Of a stretch of DNA of 5,082 nt, positions 1 to 5,082 are shown in pieces; the first letter of the stretch is position 1, and each line of letters begins with the position of its first letter. The DNA is from Desulfobacterales bacterium (GTDB lineage: Bacteria; Desulfobacterota; Desulfobacteria; Desulfobacterales; Desulfosalsimonadaceae). The translations under genes and the position numbers were made by a program. Under the pieces are notes generated by a model. The model did no database searches and had not been told where the DNA came from. It was given only the letters and a program-made list of their open reading frames with translations. Location: contig SKZX01000127.1 in the NCBI GenBank assembly GCA_007127175.1, positions 1 through 5,082 of the forward strand, written 5' to 3'.

Positions 1-72
1 CCGAAGCCATATTTATGAAGAAACATTTCGACTGCTTTCCAATAACCAGAAGCCCTGAAAATTCCTTACGCC

Positions 73-294
73 ATGAACGCTTGCGACGAATGTCCCATAG
101 CGGACAAAATCCATGAATGCTGCGGCCGGTTTCCGGACTCCGGTGAGTCGGTCGGGTTTATGCTGGAAGGAAACGTCCGGGTTGCCGCATGCCCGCACCT
201 GGACGGTGGTGGGCGCTGCAGCATTTATTATCAGCGGCCGCTCAAATGCCAGATGCACTATTGCGATGGGGTGAACAGGGACGGGTTTGGATAG
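73..294 (+). CDS. Small cysteine-cluster protein, YkgJ-like (putative zinc/iron-binding)
   Basis: This 73-residue protein has eight cysteines at residues 4, 7, 16, 17, 40, 49, 59 and 64. The order is CxxC, a CC pair followed by G-x-x-P, then CPHL, G-x-CSIY and RP-x-x-C. That order, especially the C-x-I-Y-x-x-R-P-x-x-C tail, is the signature of the YkgJ / zinc- or iron-chelating cysteine-cluster family, whose members probably bind a metal but mostly have no known reaction. No signal peptide or membrane segment is visible, so it is probably cytoplasmic. The ATG at 73 is the first start after an in-frame stop at 43-45, but no good Shine-Dalgarno sequence precedes it. It is short for the family, and its last codons (NRDGFG) overlap a degenerate copy of the adjacent palindrome, so the C-terminus may have been reshaped by the repeat. 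It converges on the oxidoreductase gene. Family call fairly sure; function unknown. Confidence 0.68.
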   Translation: MNACDECPIADKIHECCGRFPDSGESVGFMLEGNVRVAACPHLDGGGRCSIYYQRPLKCQMHYCDGVNRDGFG

Positions 295-295
295 A

Positions 296-330
296 AAAAC
301 GGGGACAGATTTGAAATCTGTCCCCGTTTT
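296..330. terminator. Perfect palindrome, likely bidirectional terminator and dispersed repeat
   Basis: Two perfect 17-nt arms (AAAACGGGGACAGATTT at 296-312 and its complement at 314-330) surround a single central G at 313. The stem is GC-rich near its outer part and ends in a T-run on the plus strand (327-330) and an A-run (295-299) that reads as T-run on the minus strand. It lies 1 nt past the stop of the small plus-strand gene and 33 nt past the stop of the minus-strand oxidoreductase, so it is well placed to end transcription from both sides. The core GGGGACAGATTT resembles a dispersed repeat that I recall from deltaproteobacterial genomes. That second role is inferred, not shown by this window. 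Confidence 0.75.
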
Positions 331-363
331 ATAAAACAAACCTGCCCCCACTATCAATCTGTT

Positions 364-2244
364 TTACCCGCCATGGAGCAGCTTGGCCAGATCGTCAAGC
401 TTCAGCTGCTCCAGAACTTCCTTTTTCGGTACGCCGTTTTCATCAAACCCGCGAAGCGCATAAAACTCCGATAACATCCGGTCCATATCCGGCATGCTCC
501 CCTCGGTGGGCCCTTCTTCCATCATTGTCATCAGCCGCTTGGGCAGCCGGTCGTCTCCGGCCCTGGCGCCGAACAGGTTGGAAAGGCCGCGCTTGAGGTA
601 CCACACGCGTTTGCCGATCTCAACCACCTCGTCAATCGTATAGTCAAACCCGGTGGCGTAATTGACCATGGCAACGGCCTGGGTCGCGTTGAGCGGGGCG
701 GAACCCAGGTTGCAAAAAACAGCGCAGCTTGAAAAAAACATCCCGTAATCCTGGCAGGCCACGTTCAACTCGGCCCGCTTGTCGCTGGAGTGCTCTTCGA
801 GCTCCATGGACAGCGCTTCGATTTCCGGGATGAACATGGCCCCACCCTCAACATTGAAATTAAGGCTGGCCTCGTGGCAAGCCCCCCGTGGGGACACGCC
901 GTAGGCCAGTGCATATCCGTGGGCGCTCCTGGGATCGTGCATGGGCGCTTCAAGGCCTTTGACCGTGGTCAGAAAGTCAGCGGCGTTCTTACCGATTTTG
1001 GCAGCGGCCCGGGCGCTCCCCTCGGCCAGTACCGCCCCGAACCCGTCTCTTCTGCCGATTTTTTCGGTCATGGCCACGATGGCCTCAGCATTTCCCCAGT
1101 TCAGCTTCACCCCATCGGTGTCAGCCTCTGTGATGAGGCCGTTTTCAAAGCACTCAATGGCAAAGGCGATGGTCGCCCCGCAGGTAATGGTGTCCATGCC
1201 GAAACGGTTGCAGATCTCGTTCCCCTTGGCAACAGACTCGATGTTGTTGTTCAGGCAGAGGGAGCCGAAGCTGACCACGGTCTCATATTCCGGGGACGGC
1301 CCTTTCTCCATTTTATAGGGCCCCTCCTTGACCTGTGCTTCCTTTTTGCAGGCCACCGTACAGCCGTAGCAGGTCTTGTGCCCGACATTGATTTTTTCAT
1401 CGATGGCCCCCGGGCCGATATCGTCCATGCCCTCCCAGTCGCTGATCAGCCAGTTTTTAATGGGCACGTCCCCGCTGATGATGCCGACATCAATGTGGGC
1501 CGGCGTGCCGCTGGCCTTGAGGGCCTCAATGAAGATGCTTTCCTCGTAGACCTCCTTCAACTCCTCCTTGAGCGCCTTGAGTTCGTCCGGTTGGGCCGGA
1601 ACCACCTTGCCGGAGCCGGAAACGTAGATGGCCTTGAGGTTTTTTGACCCCCACACAGCGCCCATGCCGGTCCTGCCCGCGGCATGCCGCTTGTTGTTGA
1701 TAATGGAGGCAAAAGGGATCAGGTTTTCACCGGCCGGGCCGATGGCCAGCACCTGCCCGGAACGCTTGGACTGACCTTTGAGGTCCGTTTTCATGCGCTC
1801 ATCGGTCGCATACGTGTCCATCCCCCAATACGCGTCCGCGTCCCGGATTTCAACGGTGTCGTCATCAATATATATATAGGATGGCGCCTGCGCCTTTCCG
1901 GTGAGGACAATGCCGTCGTAGCCGGCAAACTTCAGGTGTGCGCCGAAAAAACCGCCGACATTGGCATCCCCCCAGAAACCGGTCTGGGGCGAACGGGTGC
2001 CCACTGTCCAACGGGCGGCGCCGTCCATTTTCAAGCCGGTAACAGGGCCGGTCATGATGACAAACGGGTTCTCCGGCGCAAGCGCCGCCACTTCCGGGTT
2101 GTCTTTGATCATATCCAGGTAAATCCGTGTCCCGAACCCCAGCCCGCCGATAAAATCCCTGGCCAATTGCATATCCAGGGGTTTTTTCTCAACGCTGCCC
2201 GATGTCAGGTCAATATACAGCAACTGGCCTGCATAACCGCCCAT
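364..2244 (-). CDS. aor: Aldehyde:ferredoxin oxidoreductase, tungsten-containing (AOR family)
   Basis: The 626-residue protein matches the AOR family along its whole length. Such enzymes oxidise aldehydes to carboxylic acids and reduce ferredoxin in the cytoplasm, using a tungsten bis-pterin cofactor and one [4Fe-4S] cluster. Visible landmarks, numbered from the ATG, are GGYAGQLLYIDL at 2-13, SPQTGFWGDANVGGFFG at 85-101, FAGYDGIVLTGKA at 106-118, AGRTGMGAVWGSKNLKA at 189-205 and a MHDPR segment from 435. Three cluster ligands are in CYGCTVAC (Cys292, Cys295, Cys299). The fourth is probably Cys511, with Cys507 as the alternative. The frame can extend to a TTG at 2259, but the ATG at 2244 has a GAGG ribosome site 9 nt upstream, and its N-terminus MGGYAG is typical of the family. 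The gene follows the SCP2-like gene by 69 nt and may be cotranscribed with it. No frameshift or truncation is seen. The exact aldehyde, and the distinction from other AOR subfamilies (e.g. BamB-like), cannot be settled here. Confidence 0.95.
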   Translation of the reverse strand: MGGYAGQLLYIDLTSGSVEKKPLDMQLARDFIGGLGFGTRIYLDMIKDNPEVAALAPENPFVIMTGPVTGLKMDGAARWTVGTRSPQTGFWGDANVGGFFGAHLKFAGYDGIVLTGKAQAPSYIYIDDDTVEIRDADAYWGMDTYATDERMKTDLKGQSKRSGQVLAIGPAGENLIPFASIINNKRHAAGRTGMGAVWGSKNLKAIYVSGSGKVVPAQPDELKALKEELKEVYEESIFIEALKASGTPAHIDVGIISGDVPIKNWLISDWEGMDDIGPGAIDEKINVGHKTCYGCTVACKKEAQVKEGPYKMEKGPSPEYETVVSFGSLCLNNNIESVAKGNEICNRFGMDTITCGATIAFAIECFENGLITEADTDGVKLNWGNAEAIVAMTEKIGRRDGFGAVLAEGSARAAAKIGKNAADFLTTVKGLEAPMHDPRSAHGYALAYGVSPRGACHEASLNFNVEGGAMFIPEIEALSMELEEHSSDKRAELNVACQDYGMFFSSCAVFCNLGSAPLNATQAVAMVNYATGFDYTIDEVVEIGKRVWYLKRGLSNLFGARAGDDRLPKRLMTMMEEGPTEGSMPDMDRMLSEFYALRGFDENGVPKKEVLEQLKLDDLAKLLHGG

Positions 2245-2253
2245 AATAATAAT

Positions 2254-2257
2254 CCTC
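2254..2257 (-). promoter_or_regulatory. Ribosome binding site deciding the AOR start
   Basis: On the minus strand GAGG lies 9 nt before the ATG at 2244. The upstream TTG at 2257-2259 overlaps this site and has no comparable site of its own, so the ATG is the better start. Confidence 0.6.
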
Positions 2258-2276
2258 AAGTTCCATATTTATAATC

Positions 2277-2300
2277 CGGGGAGCGCTTTCGGGCACCCCG
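2277..2300 (-). other. Short intercistronic hairpin between SCP2-like and AOR genes
   Basis: CGGGG at 2277-2281 pairs with CCCCG at 2296-2300. After an A-A mismatch, GC at 2283-2284 can also pair with GC at 2293-2294, leaving an 8-nt loop. No T-run follows on either strand, so it does not look like an intrinsic terminator. In an SCP2-AOR transcript it could adjust mRNA stability or relative expression. That role is a guess; only the pairing is seen. Confidence 0.35.
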
Positions 2301-2313
2301 CCTCAAAAAAACG

Positions 2314-2736
2314 CTATTTCTTTTTCAGGATATTATATTCCCCATAGCCGTTTGCTTCGAGATATTCCGGATACAAGGCATAGGACGGCTTGATGGCGGG
2401 AAGCAGTTTAAGCACCTTGGGGATGGGCCCCTTGGCAACCATTTCCTTCCGGGTCAGGGCAATGGTGAGATTAACCTTGCCGAACCAGAATCGGTGTGCG
2501 ATATCCGCGCTCATGGTCATTTCAACGGTGGCCTTGGTTTCTTTGTCGTGGGGCCGGACATCGATTTTGTCCCCGGAGCAGTCCACGACCACCACCAGGT
2601 CCGGGTCGGAATAGTTGAACCGGATAATGAGCTTGGAGGCAAGAAGTTTGTCGGCGATCGCCGGTGTTTCTCCCATCAACTTGAAAAAACCGACCAGGAC
2701 TTCCTCGAATTTTTCAGCACTTTCAAACGTTGCCAT
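2314..2736 (-). CDS. SCP2 sterol-binding-domain protein (lipid/acyl binding, non-catalytic)
   Basis: This 140-residue soluble protein has the SCP2 fold pattern. The N-terminal helices (about 5-33) precede strands with alternating hydrophobics (LIIRFNYSDPDLVVVVDC at 36-53). Then come ATVEMTMSADIAHRFWFGK (69-87), the usual 'x-x-M-S-x-D-x-x-x-x-x-x-G-K' core, and a closing KGPIPKVLKLLPAI helix region at 102-115. SCP2 domains bind sterols, fatty acyl chains or acyl-CoA in a hydrophobic cavity and have no catalytic residues. The length fits a single stand-alone domain. No signal peptide or transmembrane segment is seen, so it is probably cytoplasmic. The ATG at 2736 has AGGGAA 6 nt upstream. It sits between the alcohol dehydrogenase and the aldehyde oxidoreductase on the same strand, which suggests it handles a hydrophobic substrate or intermediate of that route. 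That role is inference; the fold call is reasonably firm. Confidence 0.85.
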   Translation of the reverse strand: MATFESAEKFEEVLVGFFKLMGETPAIADKLLASKLIIRFNYSDPDLVVVVDCSGDKIDVRPHDKETKATVEMTMSADIAHRFWFGKVNLTIALTRKEMVAKGPIPKVLKLLPAIKPSYALYPEYLEANGYGEYNILKKK

Positions 2737-2796
2737 GATGACTTCCCTTTTCTGTATTTAGGATGATTGACAAATAGCCGGGACTTGTTTTTTTAA

Positions 2797-2950
2797 CGAA
2801 ATCGAAATCGAAATCAGGATCGAAATCGATTTCAGCAACCCCAAAAACCGCGGCGCCTTCCTTTTGAAAAACAACAGCATTTTATCTTTTGAAGTCCAGG
2901 TGTGCCATTCTTTTTTTCGATTGCGATCCCGATAGCGATTTCGATGTCGA
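2797..2950. repeat. Hexamer-type (CGAAAT) repeat forming an imperfect long inverted repeat
   Basis: The left part (2797-2833) is a short tandem run of CGAAAT/CGAAATC units ending in the perfect palindrome GAAATCGATTTC (2822-2833). The right part (about 2917-2950) is a related run in opposite orientation (TCGATTGCGATCCCGATAG and onward). Positions 2801-2829 match the reverse complement of 2917-2945 at 25 of 29 bases, with an 87-nt loop between. It lies between the SCP2-like and alcohol dehydrogenase genes and overlaps no convincing gene. Similar GAT/AAATCG hexamer tracts are, as far as I recall, scattered in deltaproteobacterial genomes. Its function is unknown. Confidence 0.65.
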
Positions 2951-2991
2951 GGCTTCCGGCAATGTGCATTTCGAAAAAAAATAACCCCGGG

Positions 2992-4170
2992 CTAATAAGC
3001 GTTCTGAATGAAAGGCAGCAATTCCGCTTCGTCTTCCATGGGACGGGGATTGTAAAAGGAAGACCCGTCCATCAGCGCGCTCTCGGCAATCAAGGGCAGG
3101 CTGTCTTCGGGTACGCCCACATCCCGCAGCCGTATGGGAAGGGCGCCGAGCTCGTTCAAGCGGCTGGTCAGCCTGCGAACGGCCGCGATAACGTTTCTTG
3201 CGGCATCCTCTGGGGCAACCCCTTCTGCGGGCTCACCCATGACCGGGGCCAGCCGGGCCAGTTTCTCATATATAAATTCAAAATTGAATTCCATGCCGTG
3301 GGGCAGAAAGATCCCGTTGGCAACGCCGTGGGGAACCCGGAAGTGGGCGCCAACAGCATGGGCCATGCCATGGATGACACCGCACATGGAATGCGTAAAG
3401 GAAATGCCCGCCATGGTGGCCGCAATCAGCATGCCGCCCCGGGCCTCGATATCATCGCCCTGCTCCACGGCCCTGACCAGGTTTTTCATGATCAGGTCGA
3501 TGGCCCCGACGGCAAACACATCGGATACGGGGGAGGCCTGAATCCCGACATAGGCTTCCATGGCATGGGTGAGCGCGTCCATGCCCGTGGCCGCGGTCAT
3601 TTTCGGCGGCAGGGACAGGGTCATTTCCGGGTCGAGCACGGCCAGGTTCGGAAGCAGGTACTTATCCGGGAATACGAGTTTTTCCTTGTTGTCTTCATCG
3701 TAGATGACGGCCACCATGGTGACCTCGCTGCCGGTCCCGGCGGTTGTGGGAATAACAATGTGGGGGTTCAAGGGACGGGTGAGCGTGTGGGCGCCGGAAT
3801 AATCTTCGACCAGGTCGCCTCCCGCGGAAAACATGATATTGACCGCCTTGGCCGTATCGATCACACTGCCGCCGCCAATGGAAATAATGCCTTCGGCACC
3901 GGACGCTTTCACCAGGTCCGCGCATTTTTTCACATCGTTGAGCCTTGCGTCCTGGGCCACGTCCAGGAACCGGCCAACGGCTTCAAAACCCGCTTCGGCA
4001 AGCCCGGCCTCGACTTTGTCCACCAGCCCCAGATCTGCGATGATGTGATCGGAGATAATGAAATATTTCGTTTTTCCGATGATGTCCAGCTCCGGCTTCA
4101 GGTCTGTTGCGATTCCGACCTGATAGACGACCTTGGTGGGGTTGTAGAATTCAAAAAATTCGGGCAGCAT
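2992..4170 (-). CDS. Iron-containing (group III) alcohol dehydrogenase
   Basis: The 392-residue protein is a full-length member of the iron-containing alcohol dehydrogenase family (usual length about 380-400), which interconverts alcohols and aldehydes or ketones with NAD(P)(H). Numbered from the ATG, the N-terminal Rossmann-like half holds the dinucleotide motif GGGSVID (99-105) and PTTAGTGSE (141-149). The C-terminal helical half holds the metal site: Asp198 and His202 in GMDALTHAMEAY, His267 in VIHGMAHAVG and His281 in PHGVANG, the family's D-H-H-H set. All are present, so it should be active. The frame also allows a GTG at 4173, but AAGGAG lies 6 nt before the ATG at 4170 and only 3 nt before the GTG, so the ATG is preferred. 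It is probably cytoplasmic. It leads the minus-strand block ahead of the SCP2-like and AOR genes, and is divergent from the glycyl radical enzyme. It may supply aldehyde to the AOR or reduce an aldehyde made by the glycyl radical enzyme. Substrate not deducible; the family includes butanol, propanediol, ethanol and other dehydrogenases. Confidence 0.94.
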   Translation of the reverse strand: MLPEFFEFYNPTKVVYQVGIATDLKPELDIIGKTKYFIISDHIIADLGLVDKVEAGLAEAGFEAVGRFLDVAQDARLNDVKKCADLVKASGAEGIISIGGGSVIDTAKAVNIMFSAGGDLVEDYSGAHTLTRPLNPHIVIPTTAGTGSEVTMVAVIYDEDNKEKLVFPDKYLLPNLAVLDPEMTLSLPPKMTAATGMDALTHAMEAYVGIQASPVSDVFAVGAIDLIMKNLVRAVEQGDDIEARGGMLIAATMAGISFTHSMCGVIHGMAHAVGAHFRVPHGVANGIFLPHGMEFNFEFIYEKLARLAPVMGEPAEGVAPEDAARNVIAAVRRLTSRLNELGALPIRLRDVGVPEDSLPLIAESALMDGSSFYNPRPMEDEAELLPFIQNAY

Positions 4171-4176
4171 CACAAG

Positions 4177-4182
4177 CTCCTT
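4177..4182 (-). promoter_or_regulatory. Ribosome binding site deciding the ADH start
   Basis: A strong AAGGAG on the minus strand lies 6 nt from the ATG at 4170 and only 3 nt from the alternative GTG at 4173, which favours the ATG. Confidence 0.75.
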
Positions 4183-4237
4183 GCATGGAAAGGGTTACGA
4201 TGGCAATGGTTCGGGAGAGATTCTTAGATTCAAGAAA

Positions 4238-4265
4238 CTTACAACATGATTAACGCCAACGTCAA
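4238..4265 (-). promoter_or_regulatory. Candidate sigma70-type promoter for the ADH gene
   Basis: On the minus strand TTGACG (4265-4260) is followed after 16 nt by TGTAAG (4243-4238). The -35 matches consensus at 5 of 6 bases; the -10 is weak at 4 of 6. It would give a leader of roughly 60 nt before the ADH start. Position and orientation fit, but the match alone is not proof. Confidence 0.35.
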
Positions 4266-4351
4266 TAGATTTTTGCCTGCAAGACGCATTGGGGCGTGCC
4301 GGCATGAGGTTTTCGGTTTTGTTTTAAAGGTTTCCACAGCCATTTTATCAA

Positions 4352-4379
4352 TTGCAAACCCTGCATTTTCTGATATATT
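4352..4379 (+). promoter_or_regulatory. Candidate extended -10 promoter for the glycyl radical enzyme gene
   Basis: TTGCAA (4352-4357) is followed after 16 nt by TATATT (4374-4379), and TG at 4371-4372 supplies an extended -10 (TGATATATT). Transcription would start near 4386, leaving a leader of about 105 nt that contains the second copy of the TGATATA-N5-TGCA motif. Assignment rests on sequence match and location only. Confidence 0.4.
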
Positions 4380-4478
4380 TGATGCAAACATTCCTGCCGC
4401 CGGATCGTGATATACACCCTGCATCGATCAACATCCTGGCGGCATTAAACCCTATATTCGTATATCCGGCAATAAGCC

Positions 4479-4485
4479 GGGGAGG
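4479..4485 (+). promoter_or_regulatory. Ribosome binding site of the glycyl radical enzyme gene
   Basis: GGGGAGG lies 5 nt before the ATG at 4491. It is a strong site and fixes the start of a gene whose end is outside the window. Confidence 0.7.
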
Positions 4486-4490
4486 CCACC

Positions 4491-5082
4491 ATGCCGTCAA
4501 CCGCAAAAAAAACCGAACACCCCATCAAGACCCCCAGTGGGCTTTCCGAGCGCATTCAGTGGCTTCGCGACTATTACTTCAACGGCACCGAACGCGCCTG
4601 GAACAACGAGTACACTTCCTGGACAACGGGCACGCCGTGGGACGAGCAGTACAATGAACTGACCTTTTATATCGTCCCGGAAACCTACGCCCTCATGCAG
4701 ACCATTCATTCGTCCTATCGCATGGCCGCAAGGCCGGTAGCGCTTGCAGACGATTTCTGGGGCGGGTCCATACCCGAGCGGCGGGCCTGGTTCAACCGGG
4801 AGGTCATGGTCAACCATCTGCCCCATGAAATCCTTCCCGGCGACCTCATAGCCGGCGCCCGGTTCAACATCCAGGCGTCCATGTGTCTGACCCGGGAGGA
4901 AGCTGACGCCCGGAACCAAATGATCCACGGCAAAAAAGGCGCGCGCGCCCGCATGAAATGGTTTCATGACCACGGCTACGGCAACTCCGGGGCAACATGC
5001 GGCCACCTTGTCCCCGGTTATGAACGGGCATTGAAACGCGGCTGGAAAAACATTGCCGCAGACCTGGAGTCACGTTACCAGG
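4491..5082 (+). CDS. Glycyl radical enzyme, PFL-like, N-terminal part (runs off the window)
   Basis: An open frame from the ATG at 4491 continues to the window edge without a stop, giving 197 residues plus one base. The visible part resembles the N-terminal portion of the pyruvate formate-lyase-like domain. It has an opening helix SERIQWLRDYYF (19-30), then WTTGTPWDEQYNELTFYIVPETY (44-66 in part). ILPGDLIAGARFN (114-126) corresponds to the family's I-x-P-x-x-L-I-x-G motif. HGYGNSGATCGHLVPGYE (161-178) followed by LKRGWKNIAADLE corresponds to the P-G-H/Y helix region in relatives. The catalytic cysteine and C-terminal glycyl radical loop, expected several hundred residues on (family length about 780-860), are not visible. 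The enzyme would need an activating radical-SAM protein, not present here. The N-terminus looks unlike diol dehydratase-type members as I know them, and closer to alkyl/arylalkylsuccinate-synthase or archaeal PflD-type proteins. That sub-assignment is tentative. Superfamily call is good; substrate is open. Confidence 0.82.
   Translation, partial: MPSTAKKTEHPIKTPSGLSERIQWLRDYYFNGTERAWNNEYTSWTTGTPWDEQYNELTFYIVPETYALMQTIHSSYRMAARPVALADDFWGGSIPERRAWFNREVMVNHLPHEILPGDLIAGARFNIQASMCLTREEADARNQMIHGKKGARARMKWFHDHGYGNSGATCGHLVPGYERALKRGWKNIAADLESRYQ

Larger units (their letters stand above)
4171..4490. promoter_or_regulatory. Divergent promoter region between ADH and glycyl radical enzyme genes
   Basis: This 320-bp stretch is richer in A and T than the flanking genes and holds no credible gene; a 61-codon minus-strand frame at 4239-4424 has no recognisable features. 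It must carry the outward promoters of both flanking genes. Candidate sigma70-like sites are listed separately. A two-copy motif, TGATATA-N5-TGCA, occurs at 4371-4386 and 4408-4423 on the glycyl-radical-enzyme side. I saw no convincing sigma54 -24/-12 site and no riboswitch. Confidence 0.6.

Noticed and set aside
13..357. Minus-strand frame of 114 codons covering the left end
   Set aside because: Its product includes TGTDFKSVPVF, which is simply the translated palindrome, and it lies opposite the cysteine-cluster gene, which has a real family pattern.
790..1647. Plus-strand open frame of 285 codons opposite the AOR gene
   Set aside because: It lies antisense to a well-conserved AOR coding region and shows no domain pattern; the same applies to the plus-strand frame at 1684-2274.
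2797..2833. CRISPR array suggested by the short regular repeats
   Set aside because: Units are six bases with no spacers; this is a simple hexamer tract, not a repeat-spacer array.
2972..2991. Possible intrinsic terminator just after the alcohol dehydrogenase stop (CCCGGGG then a run of T on the minus strand)
   Set aside because: There is a T-run of eight, but the GC palindrome before it leaves no room for a loop, so no stable hairpin can be drawn.
2902..4227. Long plus-strand open frame of 441 codons opposite the alcohol dehydrogenase
   Set aside because: It is antisense to a full-length gene with all catalytic residues, its product is low-complexity rich in G, H, Q and D, and it has no recognisable domain. 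It begins in the hexamer repeat. It is a shadow of high-GC codon use.
4240..4262. Possible sigma54 promoter (TTGGCG...) ahead of the alcohol dehydrogenase
   Set aside because: The -24-like TGGC is present, but the required GC of the -12 element is missing at the right spacing.
4239..4424. Minus-strand 61-codon frame in the divergent promoter region
   Set aside because: No family pattern, and it overlaps both candidate promoters.
4497..5006. Minus-strand frame of 169 codons opposite the glycyl radical enzyme
   Set aside because: The plus-strand frame is continuous to the window edge, has a strong ribosome site and clear family motifs; the opposite frame has none.

Overview
The window most likely comes from an anaerobic, moderately GC-rich bacterium, probably a Desulfobacterota (sulfate-reducer-like) organism. 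This is an inference. It rests on a tungsten-type aldehyde:ferredoxin oxidoreductase, an iron-type alcohol dehydrogenase and a glycyl radical enzyme lying side by side. Two dispersed-looking repeats also fit: a GGGGACAGATTT palindrome and a run of GAAATC-like hexamers, both of a kind I associate with deltaproteobacterial genomes.

Layout. At the left end is a small plus-strand gene for an eight-cysteine protein of YkgJ type (73-294). It converges on the minus-strand block, and a perfect 17-bp palindrome (296-330) sits between the two, placed to act as a bidirectional terminator. The minus-strand block, read right to left in transcription order, is an iron-containing alcohol dehydrogenase (4170-2992), a 255-bp gap holding hexamer-type inverted repeats, an SCP2-like lipid-binding protein (2736-2314) and an aldehyde:ferredoxin oxidoreductase (2244-364). 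A 320-bp divergent promoter region (4171-4490) then separates the dehydrogenase from a plus-strand glycyl radical enzyme gene. That gene starts at 4491 and runs off the right edge with no stop codon, so only its N-terminal 197 residues are visible.

How the genes may work together. The dehydrogenase interconverts an alcohol and an aldehyde using NAD(P)H, and the oxidoreductase takes an aldehyde to a carboxylic acid while reducing ferredoxin. The two therefore form a plausible alcohol-to-acid route. The SCP2-like protein between them suggests a hydrophobic or acyl-type substrate. The divergent glycyl radical enzyme is a candidate first step: in other members of the superfamily such enzymes activate hydrocarbons by adding them to fumarate, or make aldehydes from diols and related compounds. 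The active-site cysteine and the glycyl radical loop lie outside the window, so the substrate cannot be decided here. Nothing in the window amounts to a proven new system. The most interesting point is this combination of genes together with the two repeat structures.
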